This document shows, in pieces, positions 1 through 4,932 of a stretch of DNA of 6,367 nucleotides (its first letter is position 1; each line of letters starts with the position of its first letter). The position numbers and the translations under genes were made by a program. The DNA is from an uncultured Candidatus Saccharibacteria bacterium (GTDB taxonomy: Bacteria > Patescibacteriota > Saccharimonadia > Saccharimonadales > Saccharimonadaceae), in contig CALHZJ010000028.1 in the NCBI GenBank assembly GCA_938041005.1, positions 1 to 6,367 of the forward strand. The letters are read 5' to 3'. A model generated the notes under the pieces. That model worked only from the letters and a program-made list of their open reading frames with translations, was not told the DNA's origin and did no database searches.

Positions 1-114
1 CAATTTATGAAATCTTTGCAACGATTGGCGTCTAGTGCGACTGACGAACAGCAGTTTATTTTGCAAGAATTGCAGTTATGGCTGGAATCTGTTCTGCCTT
101 CTGTTGACGCCTGA
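1..114 (+). CDS. 3' end of an unrecognised protein (partial)
   Basis: Frame 1 is open from the first base to a TGA stop at 112-114 and gives the last 37 residues of a protein whose start lies before the window. The tail is rich in Gln, Leu and Ser and ends in LWLESVLPSVDA. It looks like an amphipathic helical C-terminus with no membrane segment or catalytic motif. I do not recognise the family and propose no function. The 82 bp that follow hold a plausible promoter and a strong ribosome binding site for the next gene, so the two genes need not share a transcript. That the frame is coding is inferred from its being open to the edge, from the ordinary codon use and from the stop sitting just before a promoter-like region. 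Confidence 0.6.
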   Translation, partial: QFMKSLQRLASSATDEQQFILQELQLWLESVLPSVDA

Positions 115-132
115 AATGCGGTTATGCTAAAT

Positions 133-162
133 TTGAAACAATTAGATAAAAAGTGGAATATT
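133..162 (+). promoter_or_regulatory. Putative sigma70-type promoter of the surface protein gene
   Basis: TTGAAA at 133-138 matches five of six bases of the -35 consensus. An 18-bp spacer later, AATATT at 157-162 matches four of six bases of the -10 consensus and is preceded by TGG at 154-156, an extended -10 arrangement. The site lies in the AT-rich gap before the surface protein gene and predicts a leader of roughly 25-30 nt that includes the ribosome binding site. It was found by eye only. Confidence 0.45.
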
Positions 163-180
163 AATTAGGTAATTTAATTT

Positions 181-187
181 AAGGAGG
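181..187 (+). promoter_or_regulatory. Shine-Dalgarno site that decides the start at 197
   Basis: AAGGAGG at 181-187 is a near-perfect Shine-Dalgarno sequence. It sits 9 nt before ATG at 197-199. A GTG at 188-190 is in the same frame but directly abuts the site with no spacer, so it cannot be the start served by it. The start is therefore placed at 197, which shortens the longest frame by three residues. Confidence 0.85.
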
Positions 188-196
188 GTGGCTCTG

Positions 197-1468
197 ATGT
201 CATTTAAGAGTAGGGGTCATAAACTATATGTGGGTGTGATGGTGTTTATTTCCATGTTTGCACTTTCTTTGTCTGCAATATTAGCACCGTTAGCCAGGGC
301 GGAAAATGCGCCGCTGTATACTTGGAGGGATATAACTATACCTGGACAGGGGGATATTTCGGAGTCGCGCGTTAGTCCTGACGGATCAAAACTTTTTGTC
401 TTGCGTAGAGATTTGGCTAGCGGTAGTGTTAATCTTCTGGTCTCTGCGAATGATGGTGCAAGCTGGAGCACTTTTGCTGCACCAGAGGGTGCAAATGGAC
501 TACTAGTTAGCTCCGATGGCTCTAAGTTGGTCGTAAAGGGGAAATATGGTGAAAATGCCATCTATGTTTCTACCGATGGTGGTCGAACTTGGGTTAAGCG
601 TAATTCGTCTGTTCCTTATACTGCGCATGTATTGATGAGCCCAGACGGCTCCACGCTGGTCATGTACTTTGAACATAGTCTCTATAATGATCCTATGGCA
701 GTATCTACTGATGACGGAAATACTTGGGTTCCAAAGGGAGATGAATATCCCGACTATGTCTTTAATGGCGGAAAGATGGCTCGCCGGAGTAATGACGGTA
801 CATTACGACAATCTACCGACTATGGCATGACTTGGTCTACGATTGGGAGTTCTGCTGGTCGTACTAGTTTCAGTTCTGACGGCAAAAGTGTGTTCGACGG
901 CTTTCATACGTCTATAGATGGCGGCGCTAACTGGGTTCAGTTGCCCGAGTATCCTATAGACGACATACGTAATGTTGTGTTGAGCGGCATTAGTAACGAC
1001 GGTAAAAAACTATTTGCTACATTTGATGGCACCCCAACTGTACCGGTTTTTGTATCTCCAGATGGAGGTAAAACTTGGCAGAAATGGGGTGACGAGGGGG
1101 TTTCTTCTTTCTCATCCGTTTCTATGTCTGCTGATGGTTCTAGAGTATTCGCAACATCACAATTTACAGATCCAGATTATAAGTCCGTCTATCGCCTAGC
1201 AATCCTACCAAGACCTCAGCCCGTAACTCCCGGTGGTACCGGTACAGGTACAGGTGGAACTACCACTCCAGCAACTCCTACCACTCCATCCACAGGCTCT
1301 TCGTCTTCGGGCGTTTCAGCTACCTCAACGCTACCGTCCACTTCCAGTAAAAAACCAGAAAAATCATCATCAAACCTTGCTGAAACAGGAATCTCTGTTT
1401 GGGTGGTCGGTGGATTAGCTGTTGTGGCTGTCGCGGTTGGCGGATTAGCATTGAGAAAACGACCGTAA
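197..1468 (+). CDS. Secreted, sortase-anchored Asp-box beta-propeller surface protein
   Basis: The protein has 423 residues, starting at ATG 197 behind AAGGAGG. Residues 1-35 form a signal peptide: basic n-region (KSRGHK), hydrophobic core, and a likely signal peptidase I site ARA|EN. Residues about 40-335 carry six Asp-boxes (S-x-D-x-G-x-T-W type) at 83-90, 125-132, 170-177, 206-213, 239-246 and 287-294, interleaved with S-x-DG-S/K-K-L motifs at about 60, 105, 148, 226, 266 and 311. This pattern fits a BNR/sialidase-like or YCF48-like beta-propeller. Residues about 341-393 are a Ser/Thr/Pro/Gly stalk. The end is LAETG (394-398), a membrane helix (about 399-419) and the tail RKRP, which is a sortase sorting signal. 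The inferred role is a wall-attached surface protein that binds protein or glycan. I see no sialidase arginine triad context, so enzyme activity should not be assumed. The gene stands alone with its own promoter. Confidence 0.85.
   Translation: MSFKSRGHKLYVGVMVFISMFALSLSAILAPLARAENAPLYTWRDITIPGQGDISESRVSPDGSKLFVLRRDLASGSVNLLVSANDGASWSTFAAPEGANGLLVSSDGSKLVVKGKYGENAIYVSTDGGRTWVKRNSSVPYTAHVLMSPDGSTLVMYFEHSLYNDPMAVSTDDGNTWVPKGDEYPDYVFNGGKMARRSNDGTLRQSTDYGMTWSTIGSSAGRTSFSSDGKSVFDGFHTSIDGGANWVQLPEYPIDDIRNVVLSGISNDGKKLFATFDGTPTVPVFVSPDGGKTWQKWGDEGVSSFSSVSMSADGSRVFATSQFTDPDYKSVYRLAILPRPQPVTPGGTGTGTGGTTTPATPTTPSTGSSSSGVSATSTLPSTSSKKPEKSSSNLAETGISVWVVGGLAVVAVAVGGLALRKRP
374..1150 (+). repeat. Degenerate protein repeats: alternating S-x-DG and Asp-box motifs
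   Basis: This part of the surface protein (residues about 60-318) repeats a unit of about 35-45 residues. Most units have an S-x-DG-x-x-L/V strand followed about 15-25 residues later by an Asp-box ending in Trp. The repeats are diverged at the DNA level, so they reflect old duplication within a propeller fold and not a recent tandem array. Six Asp-boxes are visible, and the blade number could be six or seven. Confidence 0.7.
1217..1465 (+). other. Wall-spanning stalk and LAETG sorting signal of the surface protein
   Basis: Bases 1217-1375 encode a low-complexity Pro/Thr/Ser/Gly stalk, including a short slippage-prone run of ggtacc/ggtaca units around 1234-1256. Bases 1376-1390 encode LAETG, followed by about 20 hydrophobic residues and RKRP just before the stop. 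Ala in the second position instead of Pro matches the LAxTG form that class E sortases of Actinobacteria are known to prefer. No sortase gene lies in this window. Confidence 0.75.
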
Positions 1469-1470
1469 AA

Positions 1471-1857
1471 TTAACTCATAGACGGAGCGAGCTTTTGTGC
1501 TTCGACTTCATGATCAGGATTGCTCTTTTTCGTACTGGAAAGTAGATAAATTGATAATAAAATAAGCTCGCTTTTTTGATTTGGTGTAAAATAGCGGATT
1601 TTTCTATTGATTCGTCGTTGTGTAATTTCGCTGGCAATATCAATGGACTTCCAAAACAGGACAGAAAGTGATTCTCTGAGGATGATTGCCAACGGTACGA
1701 TAACCGCCCAGAAAATAACCATTAAAATTGCTGGCAGGCTGATGTTCGTGAAGGGGATTTTTCCTAGGAAAAAGAAGAAAAATAGCTGGTCGATCACAAA
1801 AGGCGCGAGTAGTATCGCTCCGATGATCATAATTAAGTAAATGCCCAGCTTTCTCAT
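1471..1857 (-). CDS. Small two-helix membrane protein of unknown function
   Basis: The frame encodes 128 residues from ATG at 1857-1855. A TTG at 1893-1891 would add 12 residues, but it overlaps the proposed -35 element and has no ribosome binding site, so ATG is preferred. Residues 4-31 form a first hydrophobic segment that includes a run of five Phe (26-30). Residues 41-60 form a second. After these comes a basic, amphipathic stretch around WKSIDIASEITQRRINRK (69-86) and a short hydrophilic tail. Topology is probably both ends on one side with the basic region in the cytoplasm. I recognise no family. The stop lies 2 bp from the stop of the surface protein gene in a tail-to-tail arrangement, and the start is divergent from uvrA. 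The hydrophobic pattern and clean fit between neighbours support a real gene. Confidence 0.7.
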   Translation of the reverse strand: MRKLGIYLIMIIGAILLAPFVIDQLFFFFFLGKIPFTNISLPAILMVIFWAVIVPLAIILRESLSVLFWKSIDIASEITQRRINRKIRYFTPNQKSELILLSIYLLSSTKKSNPDHEVEAQKLAPSMS

Positions 1858-1864
1858 AGATCTA

Positions 1865-1893
1865 ACTGTAGCAAATAAGATATTGACTTGCAA
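1865..1893 (-). promoter_or_regulatory. Putative promoter giving a leaderless transcript of the small membrane protein
   Basis: Read on the minus strand, TTGCAA (1893-1888) and TACAGT (1870-1865) each match four of six consensus bases and are separated by 17 bp. Only 7 nt separate the -10 element from ATG at 1857, which would put transcription start at or next to the A of the start codon. No Shine-Dalgarno sequence is visible. The match is weak and found by eye. Confidence 0.35.
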
Positions 1894-1940
1894 TCATAAG
1901 CGTAATGTGTTTTAACTCTGATTTGCGTCGATATTTGGAC

Positions 1941-1969
1941 TGGAAAAAATTGTCAAAAACCTGTATAAT
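1941..1969 (+). promoter_or_regulatory. Putative uvrA promoter with perfect -10 and little or no leader
   Basis: TATAAT at 1964-1969 is a perfect -10 hexamer. TGGAAA at 1941-1946 is a four-of-six -35 match at 17 bp spacing. The -10 ends 9 nt before the uvrA ATG at 1979, so the transcript would begin within a few bases of the start codon. The bases between (atagcggtt) contain no Shine-Dalgarno sequence. No LexA-type operator is obvious: there is no CTGT-N8-ACAG and no Gram-positive GAAC-N4-GTTC box in 1858-1978. Confidence 0.55.
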
Positions 1970-1978
1970 ATAGCGGTT

Positions 1979-4792
1979 ATGACAGAGGTAATTCGTGTTA
2001 AAGGTGCTCGTGAGCACAATCTGAAAAATGTAGATATTGAGATTCCGCGAGATCAGCTGGTGGTGATTACTGGGCTTAGTGGTTCTGGGAAATCCAGCCT
2101 GGCATTTGACACAATTTACGCTGAAGGTCAGCGTCGCTACATGGAGAGTTTGAATTCTTATGCGCGCCAATTTTTGGGTACAATGGATAAGCCTGATGTT
2201 GATTCGATTGAAGGGCTTAGCCCAGCGATTTCGATTGACCAGAAATCGACCAGCCGCAATCCACGTTCGACCGTGGCTACGGTGACAGAAATTTATGATT
2301 ATCTGAGGCTTTTGTTTGCGCGAATTGGCGTGCCGCATTGTCCGATTTGTGGCAATGAAGTGACGCGTCGCACGACTGAGGTGATTATTGATGAGATTCT
2401 GCGACAATTTGTCGATAAGCGAATTTTGCTATTGGCGCCAATTGTTAAGAATAAAAAAGGTGAGTTTGCGCATATTCCGGAGCAATATCAGCGGCTTGGT
2501 TATGCCAGGGTTCGCGTGGACGGCGTGGTGTACGCGCTGGATGAATTTCCGGAGTTACAAAAAAGCTACAAGCATAATATCGAGCTGGTGGTTGATAGGT
2601 TGGCGTTGACGGCGGAAATGCGATCTCGACTAAGTCAGAGCGTTGAGCAGGCGCTGGATTTGGGTCAGGGAGTTATCGAGGTTTTGGACGCGGATAATGA
2701 TGAAGTGAAGACATTTTCGCAGAGATATGCTTGTGTTGATCATCCTGATGTCGATATTCCAGAGCTGGAGCCGCGATTGTTTAGTTTTAACGCGCCGCAG
2801 GGAGCTTGTCCTGTGTGTACGGGTTTGGGGTCGAGGCTGGAGGTTGATCCAGAATTGGTCTTTAATAACAATTTGACAATTTCTGAAGGGGCAATTCGAC
2901 CTTATAATCGAATGAATTCTGACGCTTGGAATATGAAGCGATTGGCGTCTGTTGCTGAAGCTCACGGATTTAGCTTGAAAGTTCCCGTAGGCAAGCTTTC
3001 TGATGATGCTAAACATAAAATATTATACGGAACTGGCGACCAAAAATATCGCGTTGATTTGGGTGGCGGTCGGCATTATGATACGACTTATGAGGGTGTT
3101 ATTCCTAATCTGGAGCGACGCTGGAAAGAAACTGATAGCGATTTTATGCGACGAGATATTGAGCGATTTATGCGCGAGAGGGATTGTTATGCCTGTAAAG
3201 GTGCGCGCCTGAAACCTGTGGTTTTGGCGGTGACGGTTCATGAATTGAATATCGTTGACGTGTGCGATTTGAGTGTTGATGACGCGTTGGATTTGTTTGA
3301 CAATAAGCTTCAATTGACTGAGCAAGAAATGACGATTGCTCGCTTGATTGTGAAGGAAATTAAATCTCGTTTGGCATTTATGAGTAATGTTGGGCTGAAC
3401 TATTTGGAACTAAGTCGAGCAGCTAACACGCTTAGCGGTGGCGAGGCGCAGCGAATTCGCTTGGCGACGCAAATTGGCGCTGGACTTCAGGGTGTGCTTT
3501 ATGTGCTGGACGAGCCGTCAATTGGACTTCATCAACGCGACAACGACAAGTTGATTGATATGCTGAAGCGCCTTCGTGATTTAGGAAATTCTGTGCTGGT
3601 GGTTGAGCACGACGAGGACACGATTCGTCAGAGTGATTTTCTGGTTGATATGGGACCGGGAGCTGGTGTGAATGGCGGTCAAGTAGTGGCGATGGGGACG
3701 CCTGAAATTGTTGCGAAAAATGAGAATAGTATAACGGGTCGCTATTTATCTGGGGCGGAAAAAATTGCCGTTCCTAAAAAGCGCCGCAAAGTTGTGAAAG
3801 ATAGAAAGTTGATTGTCCGTGGCGCTCGCGAAAATAATCTTAAGAACATTGATGTGGAATTTCCTTTGGGGTTGATGACTGTAGTGTCTGGTGTTTCTGG
3901 TAGTGGAAAGTCGACGCTCGTGAATGATATTGTGGCGCGGGAACTAGCGGCGGAACTTAATCGCGCAACGACGGCGCCAGGACTGCACGACGCTATAGAA
4001 GGCGTGAATTTGCTTGATAAGACGATTGTCATAGATCAGTCGCCAATTGGTCGAACGCCGCGCTCTAATCCAGCAACATATACTGGGATTTTTACGCCGA
4101 TTCGCGAGCTTTTTGCCAGCACACCCGAGGCTAACGTTCGAGGCTATAAATCTGGGCGCTTTAGCTTTAATGTTAAGGGCGGTCGCTGTGAAAATTGTCA
4201 GGGCGATGGTGTGATAAAAATTGAAATGCACTTTTTACCGGACGTTTACGTTCAATGTGACGAATGTCACGGCAAGCGTTATAATCGCGAGGCGTTGGAA
4301 ATTAAGTATAAAGACAAGACGATTGCTGATGTTCTGGATATGACGATCGATCAAGCGGCGGAATTTTTTGACAGTGTGCCGAATATTGCGCGAAAACTTC
4401 AGACATTGGTCGAGGTTGGGCTTGGCTATATTAAACTTGGTCAGCCAGCAACGACTTTTTCAGGCGGTGAGGCGCAGCGAATTAAATTGGCAACGGAACT
4501 TTCCAAGCGTTCCACTGGAAAAACTATGTACATTCTGGACGAGCCGACCACCGGACTTCATTCTGCTGATGTAAAGCGACTGTTGGGGATTTTGCAGCAA
4601 TTGGTTGAAGGCGGCAATAGTATGATTATCATTGAGCACAATTTGGATGTTATAAAGTCGGCTGACTGGATAATTGATATGGGTCCAGAAGGTGGAATTG
4701 GCGGCGGTACCGTTGTGGCTTGTGGTACGCCTGAAGATATCGCCAAGGTACCAAATTCGTTCACTGGCAAATATCTGAAAAAGATGCTTTAA
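1979..4792 (+). CDS. uvrA: UvrABC excinuclease subunit A
   Basis: UvrA is the damage-sensing ATPase of nucleotide excision repair. As a dimer it scans DNA with UvrB, loads UvrB at lesions and leaves, after which UvrC cuts. The protein has 937 residues, full length for the family (E. coli about 940). Visible motifs: Walker A GLSGSGKS (32-39), signature LSGGEAQR (485-492), Walker B VLDEPSIGLH (509-518) for the first ATPase; GVSGSGKS (638-645), FSGGEAQR (827-834), ILDEPTTGLH (852-861) for the second. The zinc modules are C252/H255/C277/C280, C403/C406, and C737/C740/C760/C763 near the second ATPase; C121/C124 is a further pair. The UvrB-binding and insertion domains lie between about 120 and 400. 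Oddity: the first zinc module has CVDH where E. coli-type proteins have CxxC. Start ATG 1979 fits the N-terminus MTEVIRVKGAREHNLKN. uvrB and uvrC are not in the window. Confidence 0.98.
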   Translation: MTEVIRVKGAREHNLKNVDIEIPRDQLVVITGLSGSGKSSLAFDTIYAEGQRRYMESLNSYARQFLGTMDKPDVDSIEGLSPAISIDQKSTSRNPRSTVATVTEIYDYLRLLFARIGVPHCPICGNEVTRRTTEVIIDEILRQFVDKRILLLAPIVKNKKGEFAHIPEQYQRLGYARVRVDGVVYALDEFPELQKSYKHNIELVVDRLALTAEMRSRLSQSVEQALDLGQGVIEVLDADNDEVKTFSQRYACVDHPDVDIPELEPRLFSFNAPQGACPVCTGLGSRLEVDPELVFNNNLTISEGAIRPYNRMNSDAWNMKRLASVAEAHGFSLKVPVGKLSDDAKHKILYGTGDQKYRVDLGGGRHYDTTYEGVIPNLERRWKETDSDFMRRDIERFMRERDCYACKGARLKPVVLAVTVHELNIVDVCDLSVDDALDLFDNKLQLTEQEMTIARLIVKEIKSRLAFMSNVGLNYLELSRAANTLSGGEAQRIRLATQIGAGLQGVLYVLDEPSIGLHQRDNDKLIDMLKRLRDLGNSVLVVEHDEDTIRQSDFLVDMGPGAGVNGGQVVAMGTPEIVAKNENSITGRYLSGAEKIAVPKKRRKVVKDRKLIVRGARENNLKNIDVEFPLGLMTVVSGVSGSGKSTLVNDIVARELAAELNRATTAPGLHDAIEGVNLLDKTIVIDQSPIGRTPRSNPATYTGIFTPIRELFASTPEANVRGYKSGRFSFNVKGGRCENCQGDGVIKIEMHFLPDVYVQCDECHGKRYNREALEIKYKDKTIADVLDMTIDQAAEFFDSVPNIARKLQTLVEVGLGYIKLGQPATTFSGGEAQRIKLATELSKRSTGKTMYILDEPTTGLHSADVKRLLGILQQLVEGGNSMIIIEHNLDVIKSADWIIDMGPEGGIGGGTVVACGTPEDIAKVPNSFTGKYLKKML

Positions 4793-4794
4793 GA

Positions 4795-4932
4795 TTATTT
4801 TTTACGCTTGGTTTTCGAGAGGAGAACCGACAATTGTTTTCTTAATAAAGCGCGAGTATTTGGTTGTTTCAAAGCATGAATAACCATCGGCGAGACGGAC
4901 AGAAAAATGATGAGAATATCAATCAGGCTCAT
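4795..4932 (-). pseudogene. Short minus-strand frame, probably the cut-off tail of a longer gene
   Basis: The stop TAA (4797-4795) lies 2 bp from the uvrA stop, tail to tail. Reading back, the frame gives a basic C-terminus (KTKRKK) preceded by VIHALKQPNTRALLRKQL. An in-frame ATG at 4932 would make a 45-residue protein with one hydrophobic segment. That ATG falls in sequence that on the plus strand fits aconitase, and a hydrophobic stretch is expected opposite Asn/Asp/Glu-rich coding, so it is probably spurious. I read about 35 residues (4795 to about 4902) as the true end of a gene whose body is lost at the junction. A genuine small membrane protein is possible but less likely. Family unknown. 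Confidence 0.4.

Noticed and set aside
217..561. Minus-strand open frame of 114 codons opposite the surface protein gene
   Set aside because: It lies wholly opposite a gene with a signal peptide, repeats and sorting signal, and shows no domain, ribosome binding site or promoter of its own.
1234..1256. ggtacc/ggtaca units as a possible phase-variable tandem repeat
   Set aside because: There are only a few imperfect copies of about 6 bp, in frame with a Gly/Thr linker, so length changes would not switch the gene off.
1483..1520. Possible terminator hairpin near gagcgagcttttgtgcttcg after the surface protein gene
   Set aside because: The potential stem is short and imperfect, with no following T-run, and the bases are coding for the convergent membrane protein.
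1950..1955. TTGTCA as the -35 element of uvrA
   Set aside because: It is only 8 bp from TATAAT, far too close for a working sigma70-type promoter.
1862..2407. Minus-strand open frame of 181 codons over the 5' part of uvrA
   Set aside because: It is antisense to the strongly conserved UvrA N-terminus and its product has no recognisable motif.
2630..3325. Several open frames opposite the middle of uvrA
   Set aside because: They are shadow frames; uvrA is intact and conserved throughout, and none has start signals.
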